From NCBI GenBank assembly GCA_030278955.1, contig JAOANR010000002.1, positions 12,761,982-12,825,981 on the forward strand: 64,000 nucleotides of DNA, given 5' to 3'. Below, in pieces: positions 32,536 to 43,258 of the stretch; within the stretch, counting starts at the first letter, position 1, and the number at the start of each line of letters is the position of its first letter. Under the pieces are notes generated by a model. That model was not told where the DNA came from and did no database searches. It was given only the letters and a program-made list of their open reading frames with translations. Origin of the DNA: Hygrophila difformis. Lineage: Eukaryota; Streptophyta; Magnoliopsida; Lamiales; Acanthaceae. Made by a program: the position numbers and the translations under genes.

Positions 32536-33277
32536 TGGCTGCGGCCGCCGGTTCACCGGCTAACTGATTATGATTTTTGAGATTGCCTCGTTAGTGATCT
32601 CCCTTGTGTGGTGTCCTCTTCTTAGTTTACGGGATGAAATATAAAAGACTTGTGTGAGTGTTTATTTACGCTTAAATCGTATTTACTATGTTTTTAAATT
32701 ATGTATTCAAATTACGCGTCTGAAATTATGCTTTAAATTATGCTTTTAAATTAAGTCCTTAAATTATGTATTCTCGTCTTGAATAAATTAATCATGCTTT
32801 TCCGCTGCAAGTAAACTATGAATTTTAAAATTAATTTCGTAACGCATGAAAAGTGTAATTTCAATTAAATACATGTAACCCCTTAAATTGTTAGTTAGGG
32901 ATTAACTTACTCAGTATTTTATATACTGATAAAACCCGTTGTTCATTTTTCCATTACAGAGTACGGAGCATGATCATGCATCGGGGGATTACTTTGGGCA
33001 ATTAATTATTTGTTTTACATGACGTGCATACGGGCTTGTTAACCCGAGTTTTGGCCATGTCGGCCCTGTATTTTAATTTCCGCTGCAACTTATTATTTTT
33101 ATCATGTATGGATGATATTACATTATTATTTTTAAGTAATTCCGGACTTGCTTTTAAAACATTCTCCAACGCTCATAACCTTGCATCTCTTTAGCAAGCT
33201 CGGAGAAACCGTGTCTTGCTAGGGAGGTGCGGCGGTGACACCTCGGCCTGGGTTATCAAATCCGGGGTGTTACAGAG

Positions 33278-33289
33278 TGGTATCAGAGC
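33278..33289 (+). other. Primer-binding site, initiator tRNA-Met (element D)
   Basis: TGGTATCAGAGC, three bases after the LTR end, complementary to the 3' end of initiator tRNA-Met. Confidence 0.93.
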
Positions 33290-33943
33290 CAGGCTGTATT
33301 TTTAAATTATTATTATTATTTTTGGCCAATATAGAGGCCCAATGATTTTTAAACAAATATTAATATTATTTTTAAATTTTTAAGTACCATTATTATTACT
33401 TATAATTTTAATTTTTATTTCTATGGAACAAATTTATTTTAAACCCATGGAAAATATTTACATATGCATAGAAATTTTTCGAACAAGTTTCTAAAGTCAA
33501 GAAAATATTTTTCGGGGATTGGGGTAGCATTGTATAAAGCATACATGCATTCGCATACATACCCACTTGAATATTGCTCTAACTCTTATTTGTGTTAAGT
33601 GACATTCCCATTTTAAAACTTGACATAACATCAACTTAGAAGCGAACTAGATACTAATCTTGCCTTAGTCTTAGATCTCAATCATCCTTGCTTAGCGCGC
33701 CCATCTCAAATCTCGGCCTTTGGCATTCTTATTCTCGTGCCAAAAATTTTCTTTTGTTAAGAAATAAAAATGCAAGTTTTAATTATTAGAAATATTCCTA
33801 ATGCCCCAAATATCTTATTGTGGGCTCCAGCGATTGAATCAAACATTAAAATACAAGTATTTATATGCTTTTAAAATATCAAAACAACCAAACCAATTTG
33901 TTAAACCTGGTTTCATTAAAACCAAATTTTTATTTTCCAAAAA

Positions 33944-33945
33944 AA

Positions 33946-33980
<35 letters not shown>

Positions 33981-34001
33981 CTAAATAAATAAATAAATAA
34001 A
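33944..34001. repeat. TAAA microsatellite
   Basis: About 14 copies of AAAT/TAAA with one interruption (CTAAAT at 33981), in the leader between PBS and gag of element D. Confidence 0.95.
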
Positions 34002-34150
34002 TTCTAATATAAACACCGCATATTTTATAAATAACTTGAAACGCTACATTATAATACACCCTAAACAGCTCCTACTAACACCATTTAATTTAATTATTCC
34101 CGCAAAACTATTAAATCATTAGAAATTTAATCCCTGTACGTTGTGATAGA

Positions 34151-34744
34151 ATGGCACCAAGAGGAAGACCTAGCAATCCACCCATCCCACCCAACACCAA
34201 CGAAGAGCCACGACAACCCAACGTACCAGTACAAGACGTGAGTGCACCCAATCAAGGGGGACAAGTGGCCTCCATACCCAAGAACTTAAGTGACCGCTTG
34301 AGAACTATAGAGGAAGCTTTAGTTGCCGAGGGAAATGCATCAATCAACCAAGGGAAGGGCAAGAGGAAACGGGACCACGGAACCGATAATTACTCAGGGA
34401 GGAACCATATTCGGGGAGGCCCGAATAAACCACCTCAAGGCAATAATGGGGGAAACGACGGGATAGTCTTCAACCATGGTGACTATGCGCCACCATGTCC
34501 AAGGTGTGGTAAACCACATTATGCGAGAGGATGCCCTCAGCCGGGAGCATGCTTCCGATGTGGTCGACATGGTCACCGGCTGCGTGACTGCCGGACACGG
34601 ACAGAGAACATCAACAAGAGAGAGGACGTGACCACTCGACCTAAGCAGCCACAGAACCCAGACGATCGAAATGGCAAAAACCAAGGGCATCGATCCCCTC
34701 AGAAACAAGACCAAAATCCGAAACTTCTGGAGAATAATGAATAG
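34151..34744 (+). CDS. gag: Truncated Gag of element D (zinc knuckles, no capsid domain)
   Basis: 197 residues starting MAPRGRPSNPP. The N-terminus, including RLRTIEEALVAEGNA, matches the gag of element E (ARLKTIEGFLVALGNA). The capsid region that follows in E (WIRTFDKLLDAI to YTRFKELVRFA) is missing, and the frame passes directly to a basic linker. Two zinc knuckles follow: CPRCGKPHYARGC (one residue short of canonical) and a canonical CX2CX4HX4C, CFRCGRHGHRLRDC. The C-terminus is basic and ends shortly before the polypurine tract. It might still bind RNA but cannot form a particle. The deletion preserves the reading frame. Confidence 0.85.
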   Translation: MAPRGRPSNPPIPPNTNEEPRQPNVPVQDVSAPNQGGQVASIPKNLSDRLRTIEEALVAEGNASINQGKGKRKRDHGTDNYSGRNHIRGGPNKPPQGNNGGNDGIVFNHGDYAPPCPRCGKPHYARGCPQPGACFRCGRHGHRLRDCRTRTENINKREDVTTRPKQPQNPDDRNGKNQGHRSPQKQDQNPKLLENNE

Positions 34745-34772
34745 GCAGTTATGGGGACATAACTGTAATCTT

Positions 34773-34784
34773 AAGGGGGGAGGA
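34773..34784 (+). other. Polypurine tract of element D
   Basis: AAGGGGGGAGGA directly before the 3' LTR, the expected primer for plus-strand synthesis. Confidence 0.92.
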
Positions 34785-37700
34785 TGTAACAACCCGAATA
34801 TTTTGTAATTTCAAATAAACGAATTCCAATTGTTTTGAACTACGTCATGACTTGATCCCTTCACAGGGTACGTAGGCAGCTTGGAACTAATTTCTAAGTT
34901 CAGTCATAAAATAAATCACAAAATAATAACATAACCGAAAGCATCCAATCGTTAAACCCGAAGAAACCAAAATACAACTTCAGTAAAATCATTAAGGAAG
35001 GTCGGGACGAGTTTAAGTAGACGAATTATCATACGCGAGTTAGATCGGATTCGTAGATAAGCCCACATGAGAATTTCGAGTCGGGAATGACCCAAAAAGT
35101 CGGACCAAGAACGCGAAGGATAGAAACCCGATCGAGAAGAGGAAGAAAAGAACCGACGCACCACACAAACCGCCCGAACCGGCCGGTTCGGGCGGCGCGC
35201 ACCCCGCGCGCATGCGCGCGGCCACCGCGCGGCCAAAGGGAGTCGCGTCCCTGGATGGTTCGCGCGTACTCCGCGCGGACAAAGGCCTATGTGCGCGTCA
35301 CCAGCGCGCCAGAGGTGCAGGAGGTGTAAACTTTCCTTCCATGGCGATTTCCTTGCCAAAAATCCGACCTCTATCGGTGGCAAGCCGATCACAGCCTTAG
35401 GGAAGGGCTTAAAGTCGGATTTTGGGCGCCCCTTTCCACCACTTTACAGAAAACAAACCCTAGACCTCCCACCCTTCCTCTCCAAGCAAGAAAACCTCTT
35501 CGACTCCACTTTTCGGCGAGCATTCCGGCAACGACAAGGCAAACGGGACAAAGCCTCTGCTTCCTAGACCTTTGGTAAGTCATGGTATAGTGTTTAGTTC
35601 GTCCATAAACCTTGAAAACTCGAAATCTAACATCTTTTCCCTTGCTACGATTTCACGTCGGGGGACGGACGAAAAGCGATCGGAGAAGTTGGTCGTTCGT
35701 CGCGACCCTAGGATCACCGGAAACCCTTTTCAGCGACCCCATCCTCATTCTAGGTAAGTTAAAACCTTACTCACAAATTTTCGTGGTTGTTTGCTGTTTA
35801 AAACTCGAGATATAGGCTTGTAACAAAAATCGGTTTTCAAAAACCCTATTTTCGTCCAATTTCAAAGACTCGCCTAGAACTCGACCTTCGGGAATTCAAA
35901 CCGAAAACGTTTCAACATAAAAGTTGTTCCTAACACCTTTATCTATCTTGTGACCAAATTTCAGCCATTGACATTAAGTTTTGCTATCCCGAATCACGCC
36001 GTAAACTTTCTGTGACAACCCGAACGTTTTAAAACTGTGACAGTTTTCCATATTCAACTTGATGCGTGTTTTTCACCCATTTTTCGAATGATTTAACTTT
36101 GCATTCCTAAACAAAAGTTGTAGATAATTGAGTCTAGATTATGCATGTAAAATTTCACGGATTTTGGTGTTCATTTGATATGTCAATCGGTCGAATTTTC
36201 AGAACTGTTTTAAACCCTATTCGGAACCCGCGAGTATGCAGTGAGTTGTGGTCGATTTTTGAGTACCAAGAATTCATTATTTCCAAATTCTTAAAACATG
36301 AAAGTTGTTCCTTAACGTGTTTTGTAGTTACTGTAAAAATTTCGCATCGATTGGTTTTGAAATGAATTTTTAATCGGCGTTGCACGAACCTGTGACGGAA
36401 CCAGTTTTTAAGACAGAAGTTATTCTTTGCAATGAACTCGAATTTCGACTCACTTCGGAACCTTATTTCCAAAAACTTAAAACATGAAAGTTGTTCGTGT
36501 GTGTGTTTTTGAACTACTGTAAAAATTTCAGAATTTTTGGTGTAAAAATGAATTTTTAATTAAGAAAGGCGTAACTGCCTCGAATAGGATTTTTCGAACT
36601 TGAGAAAACTCGAACTATGAAAACGCGATATCGATCATTTGATAACTTGAAATACGAACTTTCGAAAAATCCCGTTTACTAAGCTGAGCCGATCTTCATA
36701 CTATCATTATCTTTGAGACTGCCTCGTTAGTGGTCTCCTTACTATCTGAGATTGCCTCGTTAGTGATCTCGCGCGCTGTATTTTTGGATCGCCTCGTTAG
36801 TGGTCCTACGATTATTGAGACTGCCTCGTTAGTGGTCTCCCTTTATTTGGACTGCCTCGTTAGTGGTCCTACGATTATTGAGACTGCCTCGTTAGTGGTC
36901 TCCCTTTATTTGAACTGCCTCGTTAGTGGTCCTACGATTATTGAGACTGCCTCGTTAGTGGTCTCCTTACTATGCCAAAACGGTAGTTGTGCACATGGCC
37001 TGCCAAATCGGCAGTGGGAAATACACGGCCTGCCCGAGTGGTAGTGAAACCGTTTGAAAGGCCTGTCAAACGACAGTTGATATACATGCCTGTCAAATTG
37101 ACGGTAGATACACATGGCTAGCCAAAACGGCAGTCAATACTGATATGGCTGCGGCCGCCGGTTCACCGGCTAACTGATTATGATTTTTGAGATTGCCTCG
37201 TTAGTGATCTCCCTTGTGTGGTGTCCTCTTCTTAGTTTACGGGATGAAATATAAAAGACTTGTGTGAGTGTTTATTTATGCTTAAATCGTATTTACTATG
37301 TTTTTAAATTATGTATTCAAATTACGCGTCTGAAATTATGCTTTAAATTATGCTTTTAAATTAAGTCCTTAAATTATGTATTCTCGTCTTGAATAAATTA
37401 ATCATGCTTTTCCGCTGCAAGTAAACTATGAATTTTAAAATTAATTTCGTAACGCATGAAAAGTGTAATTTCAATTAAACACATGTAACCCCTTAAACTG
37501 TTAGTTAGGGATTAACTTACTCAGTATTTTATATACTGATAAAACCCGTTGTTTATTTTTCCATTACAGAGTACGGAGCATGATCATGCATCGGGGGATT
37601 ACTTTGGGCAATTAATTATTTGTTTTACATGACGTGCATACGGGCTTGATAACCCGAGTTTTGGCCATGTCGGCCCTGTATTTTAATTTCCGCTGCAACT

Positions 37701-37884
37701 TATTATTTTTATCATGTATGGATGATATTACATTATTATTTTTAAGTAATTCCGGACTTGCTTTTAAAACATTCTCCAACGCTCATAGCCTTGCATCTCT
37801 TTAGCAAGCTCGGAGAAACCGTGTCTTGCTAGTGATGTGCGGCGGTGACACCTCGGCCTGGGTTATCAAATCCGGGGTGTTACA
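34785..37884 (+). repeat. 3' LTR of element D
   Basis: A near-identical copy of the 5' LTR including palindrome, hairpin series and terminal hairpins. Where the two differ in the CTGTC hairpin (37071-37076 against the 5' copy) the 3' copy keeps the pairing. TSD TGATT follows. Confidence 0.93.
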
Positions 37885-37889
37885 TGATT

Positions 37890-38765
37890 AAATTAAATAT
37901 CTAATTGGCCACTAATAGAATCAATGTTAGCCCGATTATTCCAAGACATGATCACATGGCTAATAAGATGGATTTTTAGATAATGTGAGTTAATTAGGTC
38001 CTTAGATTAAATTATAATTATAAAACTTCATACCATTATGAGATTAATTAAGTCCATAAGCTAAAAACAATCGCTGAGTAAGTAGACCTTTACTCCCGGA
38101 GGAGGTCGAGTTGCAGAAATAATTTAAAAATAACATTCATAGTCATAGTATGCAACAAGATATATTGGCGCATCATGCAGAATTAATCCAGGAATTTCCT
38201 TCCAACCACTTGAATCCAGCTATGGCGTCGCGCCGATGTCCATCAATCCCCGATTGGCATGGAACCCATGCAAAAGGTGGAGGTGGCATCGAGGGACCCA
38301 AGACATAGACCAAACTCCGTAACTAATGAGTACTCAAAACCAAATGATTCGTCGCAATAAATTGTAAAGCATAGTAAAAGTAGCATACCGATAATCCAAA
38401 AGTAGTAGGGAGCTATAAGCATAAATTTAAAATGTAAATGCGGTATAAAATTATGCTCAAGCTAAATAATTTTTTGCTTAACTTCAAAGAGTAAAAATCC
38501 ACTTACTGTCACCGTAGGAAGATGGAAAACAACACATCGGGCAACAACGTAAGCTAACGAGCAGATAATCCTCTTATGTAAAACATCTACTGGGACTTGT
38601 TATTCCCACAACAACTCAAACTACTATGGAACACTACAAGAGGATGTTAAAAATACAAGAACTAGGAAGAAGGGAGGAATTATTTAGAATTCGGTGTGGG
38701 TTTTCGGTTGTGAAGAGGGGGTTTATATAGGCAAATTAGCAGCACTTATTTATACCGATAAAACA
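37890..38765 (-). repeat. Part of an unnamed LTR, minus strand, with TATA box
   Basis: Minus-strand reading shows CTATATAAACCCCC (about 38727-38740), a leader, and a splice-donor-like ACA|GTAAGTG near 38505, then ACTTACTCAGCGATTG (about 38075) of the type seen in the LTR 3' parts of C-E. It looks like a Ty3/Gypsy LTR split by element E; after E it continues at 43259. Boundaries are not resolved. Confidence 0.4.
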
Positions 38766-38770
38766 CTTCT

Positions 38771-41462
38771 TGTAATACCCGAGAATTTTACAAAATAAAA
38801 TAAATAAATAATAAAGAGAACATAATAAATAAATAAAGAATCATAAAAGATGAGAAATGGAATTTAATTAAAAAGGAAACAAAATTCCGAGAACCCGGGA
38901 AGCCGAAGACAATTTAATCGAATAAATGGTTACACGGAAACCCAACACCGATGGACTCAATAACCCGAGTCCAAATATAAATTTAGATCCGAATAAAATT
39001 AGGATAGGAAATCGGAGCCCGAAGATACCCCGGAAATCGGAATCTGGTAACATAGAGGGATAGAAGTCCGAAAGAGAGGAGGAAAAGCGCGACGGATCGC
39101 ACGAACTGCCCGGACCGGAGTCCAGGCGTGAGTGGCGCGCTGGCCACGCGGTTGTTGGCCTTAGACCGCGCCACGACCGCGCCACACTGGCAGCAACAAA
39201 CCAAGCAAGATTTTCTCGCCCGAACGCGGATTTTTCGACTTTCGGTTGAACATCTTTCGACTCTAGACTCTTAGAGTCAGATCTTGGACGCCCTAGGCCT
39301 TAGTTATCTATAAATAAGACCTCCGAAAAGCTCCGAATACGTTTTAAAAACCCTACGAAATCTCTCTACACGTTGAAACCCTAATCCCGGAGTCGTCGGA
39401 GGCACGAAGGCAAGAGAGGGGACTGGGTTGGACGAAAATCCAAGGACTCCCATCATCGTGGTAAGATCTGATCCCTTCCTTACCATTTGTGATTCGAAAA
39501 TGAATCCTAATTAAACCTCTTTTCTATTCTAAACCCCGATCCGGACGCGTTGAGGAAAAACGAAGGATCTCGGAGGGAGAACGAAGAACGTGGAAGCCAC
39601 GCCTCCGAATCATCGAGCCGAGACATCCATAGATCTATAAGTTAACGCTTACACGGTTTTGGGAGTAGTTAAAATATTTAAATCTAGAAACTTAATCAAA
39701 TCTTTCGTAAATCTGTCCACATGTGATTTCTAACGGCGCAACAGTTTTGTCTAATTTTTCCGAACCTTAAAACGACCTCAAACGGAAAAACTTAAAACAC
39801 GAAAAACATTCCTAAGGCTTAAATCTATCTACTGTAAAATTTTCATAATTTTTCATTGTGTTTTGTTATCCGAAAACGACCATGAACAGACCTGCCTGTG
39901 GTTTAGATCTTGAAACGGTGATAGATTCTTTATTCGAACTTGTTGGTGATTTCTACCTTAGATCTAGACCGATCTAGGCTTGGCGTTGAACATAAGAGTT
40001 GTAGATCTATACGTTATAAATACCTCCGTAAAATTTCAGAATTTTTCGTGATGATTTGATGTATGAAATCCACCCCAAACCGAACTGGTTTACAATCGGA
40101 TCTTGAAAACTGGACAGAACATAGGTATGATCTTGATCACGTTTTTGACTATGGTTCTAGGCCGAATTAGATCTTTAGCCGAACATGAAAGTTGTATATA
40201 ATTGTCTTAGGAAGGTCCCCGTAAATGTTCATCAAATTTGGAGTTCATTTGCTATGGTGGATCTCGAAACTTTTAAACTGCTGTGTGAAAACGCGGACAG
40301 ATATTTAATCTGACGAAAATTTACGTTGTTGACCTATTTCGGTATCTCGGATCGAAAAAGTTAAAACACGAAAGTTGTTCATCTCGACGTTTCCTAGTCA
40401 CTGGTCAATTTTCAGAAATTTTGGAATTAAAACTGATTTTTCACGAATTTTTGAGTAAACAGCGTTTTATAAACTTATATTTGCGAAACTTGTGAAATTT
40501 ACGAAACTTGTTCAAACCTTGCGGGTTCGATTCCCCAAGGCGTCTGTGTCCCTGCGGGTTCGATTCCCCAGGATGTCTGTGTCAAACCTTGCGGGTTCGA
40601 TTCCCCAGGGTGTGTTTGAGTTCTTGCGGGTTCGATTCCCCAAGGGCGATTGTATGTTTTCCTGCGGGTTCGATTCCCCAGGATGTCCGTGTCAAACCTT
40701 GCGGGTTCGATTCCCCAGGGTGTGTCTTTCTGCGGGTTCGATTCCCCAGAATATGTGTTGATTCCTACGGGTTCGATTCCCTAGGATGTATGTGAGTTCT
40801 TGCGGGTTCGATTCCCCAAGGACGATTGTCTGTTTTCTTGCGGGTTCGATTCCCCAAGAATAAGTTATACTAGATTATATCGAATAAAAGAGGAAGAGTG
40901 AAATCCTGAAATACTTGAGCATTTTCCTTATTTAAATTATGCCTTTAAATTATGTCTTGCGATTATTTTATCATGTTGTAGAACAAATTACATTATGCAC
41001 ATGTTTCCTTTAAATTTAAATAATGGCTTTGAAACCCCTTAATCATGTTTGTGTTAACTTACTCAGCACGTAGTGCTGACCAAACCATTTTTATTTCTTT
41101 TTCTTCCAGAGTTGCGAATTATGCATCGTCATATGCATACACGGGAAGCTTGGGGTGATATATTATTTTGAATGTTTGTATTAGACTAGATCTCGTATGA
41201 ACGGGCCTGTTTAACCCGTGACTAGGCCATATTGGCCCTATATTTAAATTCCGCTGCGATATATATATGTAAATATTATTTTCCGCTGCAACTTTGATGT
41301 ATTATTTTTTAAAAAATTATATATAAATGGGCTGTTTGAATGTTTTAAATTCTGAAAAACCATAGCCTTGCATCTCTTTAGCAAGCTCGGAGAAACCGTA
41401 TCTTGCTAGGGAGGTGTGGCGGTGACACCCCGACCTGGGTGACCAAAAACCGGGGTGTTACA
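38771..41462 (+). repeat. 5' LTR of element E (2692 bp)
   Basis: TGTAATACCCGAG...CGGGGTGTTACA. It contains the ten-unit TTCGATTCC hairpin array (40517-40861), a perfect TCAGCAC/GTGCTGA hairpin (41063-41079) and the TAGCAAG/CTTGCTA block (41379-41408) shared with C and D. It has no coding signal. Confidence 0.92.
40517..40861 (+). repeat. Hairpin array with tRNA T-arm/B-box core (10 units)
   Basis: Ten copies of CGGGTTCGATTCCC at 25-45 bp spacing. The core forms GGG/CCC around TTCGATT, and the flanks pair outside it: CCTTG/CAAGG, CCTG/CAGG, TCCTG/CAGGA, TTCTG/CAGAA, TCCTA/TAGGA, TTCTTG/CAAGAA. G-T wobble occurs in three units. GGTTCGATTCC equals the Pol III B box and tRNA T arm, but no A box or cloverleaf is present, so these are not tRNA genes. 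Confidence 0.93.
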
Positions 41463-41465
41463 GAG

Positions 41466-41477
41466 TGGTATCAGAGC
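41466..41477 (+). other. Primer-binding site, initiator tRNA-Met (element E)
   Basis: TGGTATCAGAGC, three bases after the LTR end, identical to that of element D. Confidence 0.93.
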
Positions 41478-42190
41478 CCGGCTTATTTTTAAATTATTAT
41501 TATTATTTTTAAACTATTAGACTATTATTTTTAAACTATTATTTTTAAACCATGATTATTTTTAAATTATTATTATAGAAGCCCAAATTATTATTTTTCC
41601 TAGCCCAAATTATTTTTGAGCCCAAATGATAATTATTTTGACCCAATATAGAGGTCCAAGAATTTTAACTATTATGTTAAATTTTTAAAGCATTATTTCC
41701 ATGGAAACGAATTTTTATTTTAAAACCCATGAAAAAAAATATATATATATATAGTGCATGAATTATTTTTGGGGGGAAATCATCATTTGCATGTGCATAC
41801 TGCATTGCCTAAACTTAGAGAACTTAGAAGCGTGATATATTCTAACTTAGATCTCTTGCTACACCTAGATAACTTAGAGGCTTGACATCGAATTAGGAAC
41901 GCTAACTAGAGACTGATCTTGCCTTAGTTCTAGATCGCGTTCATCTATGCGTTCGCCTAATCATAACAATCCTCGACCTTAGCCATTCCTACCCTTGTAC
42001 AAATTAGAAAACTTCCTCATCTGGAACAATGAGAAAATCAAGTTTTATTAAAACACTCTTTATTCCAAAAATCTTGTTTGGATTTCCAAATAACAAATCC
42101 GAAAATTTGAAATTTGAAATTTACGAAACGTCTTGTTCGAGCGATCTATCTAAACCAAGATAAGCTAATCTGTACACGTTATAACAGAAA

Positions 42191-42817
42191 ATGGCACCTA
42201 GGAGGAAACCAAGGAAGGTGAGTCCAAACGGCACTGACGCTAACCTGTCCAACACGCCCAACAACAGCGAAAGTCCTCAGAACCTAGGAGAGCAAGTGCC
42301 TCGAGCGCCCAATAATATGGAAGCACGTTTAAAAACGATAGAGGGATTCTTAGTAGCATTAGGAAATGCGGAGGTGCATAGGACACCTGCAGCAGTAACT
42401 CCGCCCGTAGCTCAAACCAACTATCTAGCGTTGGTGAATCCCTATCAACCACCACGTTATGATGGGCAGGAGGATCCCGTCAAACTAGAGGGGTGGATCC
42501 GTACATTTGATAAGCTCTTGGATGCTATCAAATGTCCTGATGAGGCAAAGACACGAGTAGCAACCTACTACTTAGGAGGCGAAGCCGATGAGTGGTGGCA
42601 AGACCTCCAGAGGAATTTAGAGGAAGCTGAAGAAGCTTATTCGTGGACTAAACTTAAGGAGGATCTAAGGGACCGATTCTACCCCATGAGCACCAAGGCG
42701 GCAATGTACGAAGAGTTTTTATCACTGAAGCAAGAGGGACGGACGGTGCAGGAGTATTACACCCGGTTTAAGGAGTTGGTGCGATTTGCTACGAGGATAG
42801 TACCCAACCGACTCTGA
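42191..42817 (+). CDS. gag: Gag of element E, capsid part (frameshifted)
   Basis: 208 residues from MAPRRKPRK. It holds the retrotransposon Gag capsid domain: PPRYDGQEDPVKLEGWI, RTFDKLLDAIKCPDEAK, YYLGGEADEWWQDL, LKEDLRDRFYP, YYTRFKELVRFA. The frame ends at a stop (42815-42817) after a one-base shift near 42800. The homologous frame continues as DSDKAQKFEMGLNLSI and on into the knuckle region. It would have been the structural protein of the virus-like particle. Confidence 0.85.
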   Translation: MAPRRKPRKVSPNGTDANLSNTPNNSESPQNLGEQVPRAPNNMEARLKTIEGFLVALGNAEVHRTPAAVTPPVAQTNYLALVNPYQPPRYDGQEDPVKLEGWIRTFDKLLDAIKCPDEAKTRVATYYLGGEADEWWQDLQRNLEEAEEAYSWTKLKEDLRDRFYPMSTKAAMYEEFLSLKQEGRTVQEYYTRFKELVRFATRIVPNRL

Positions 42818-43215
42818 CAAGGCTCAGAAATTCGAGATGGGTCTGAACCTTAGTATCCGGGAGATACTTGCAGTAGGACAATTCACGAACCTGCAGGCGG
42901 TTTATGATCGAGCTGTAGCAATTGATCGAGTCCAGCAACTGAAGCGTAAGGAAAATGGGGAGACGAGCAAGGACTCGCAAGGAGTTGAGAAGAAGAATCG
43001 GAGCGATAACGGTGGACAAGATAGGAACGATAATAAGGATTTCTATAATGGGAGAAATGGCATACGTCGTACAGTCGTACCACGTTGCCCACAGTGCCAC
43101 CAAGCCCACCTGGTGCGCGAGTGCCCAAGACGCGGGACTTGTTATAGATGTGGTGGGGAAGACCACATGATTAGAGAATGTAATGTTCGTGAGGAGATGA
43201 TTGAGAAGAGGATAG
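42818..43215 (+). pseudogene. gag: Gag of element E, nucleocapsid part (out of frame)
   Basis: The second phase reads FEMGLNLSIREILAVGQF, a basic linker, then CPQCHQAHLVREC and the canonical zinc knuckle CYRCGGEDHMIREC, and breaks off at the deletion junction near 43216, where LTR sequence starts. The open frame continues to 43343 through LTR and flanking DNA, which is not gag. Confidence 0.82.
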
Positions 43216-43253
43216 ACACCCCGACCTGGGTGACCAAAAACCGGGTTGTTACA
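43216..43253 (+). repeat. Remnant of the 3' LTR of element E
   Basis: Thirty-eight bases, ACACCCCGACCTGGGTGACC to the terminal TTACA, match the end of the 5' LTR at 41425-41462 with one change. The junction with gag has the microhomology GACACC. Confidence 0.9.
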
Positions 43254-43258
43254 CTTCT

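Larger units (their letters stand above)
30176..33274 (+). repeat. 5' LTR of element D
   Basis: TGTAACAACCC...GGGGTGTTACA. It holds a GC-rich block with a 26-bp perfect palindrome (30560-30585), two hairpin series (32105-32361 and 32364-32535), a TCAG/CTGA hairpin (32911-32929) and a conserved TAGCAAG/CTTGCTA hairpin (33192-33221). Open frames on both strands near 30342-30973 lie in the GC-rich block and recur in the 3' LTR; they show no protein similarity I recognise. Confidence 0.93.
30176..37884 (+). mobile_element. Element D: complete non-autonomous Ty3/Gypsy element
   Basis: Two LTRs of 3099 and 3100 bp (30176-33274, 34785-37884) flank a 1.5-kb internal region with an initiator tRNA-Met PBS, a short gag frame and a polypurine tract. 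Perfect TSDs TGATT lie at 30171-30175 and 37885-37889. The LTRs differ by about 1% by eye, so the insertion is recent. Protease, RT, RNase H and integrase are absent, so it must be mobilised in trans, probably by a full-length chromovirus-like relative. Its LTR family is that of solo LTR C. Confidence 0.93.
38771..43253 (+). mobile_element. Element E: Ty3/Gypsy element with large internal and 3' LTR deletion
   Basis: Perfect TSD CTTCT at 38766-38770 and 43254-43258. It holds a full 5' LTR (38771-41462), tRNA-Met PBS, gag with one frameshift, and then directly the last 38 bp of a 3' LTR (43216-43253). Pol and almost all of the 3' LTR are gone. The retained TSD shows that the deletion happened after insertion. 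The LTR is alignable to D only in short blocks. Confidence 0.92.

Noticed and set aside
40492..40795. Repeat-peptide open frames with RVRFP or CGFDSP units
   Set aside because: These are translations of the nucleotide hairpin repeat in three phases and are not a protein.
40517..40861. tRNA gene cluster (GGTTCGATTCC cores)
   Set aside because: Only the T-arm-like part is present; there is no acceptor stem, D arm or anticodon arm, and units are 25-45 bp apart. Kept as a hairpin array.
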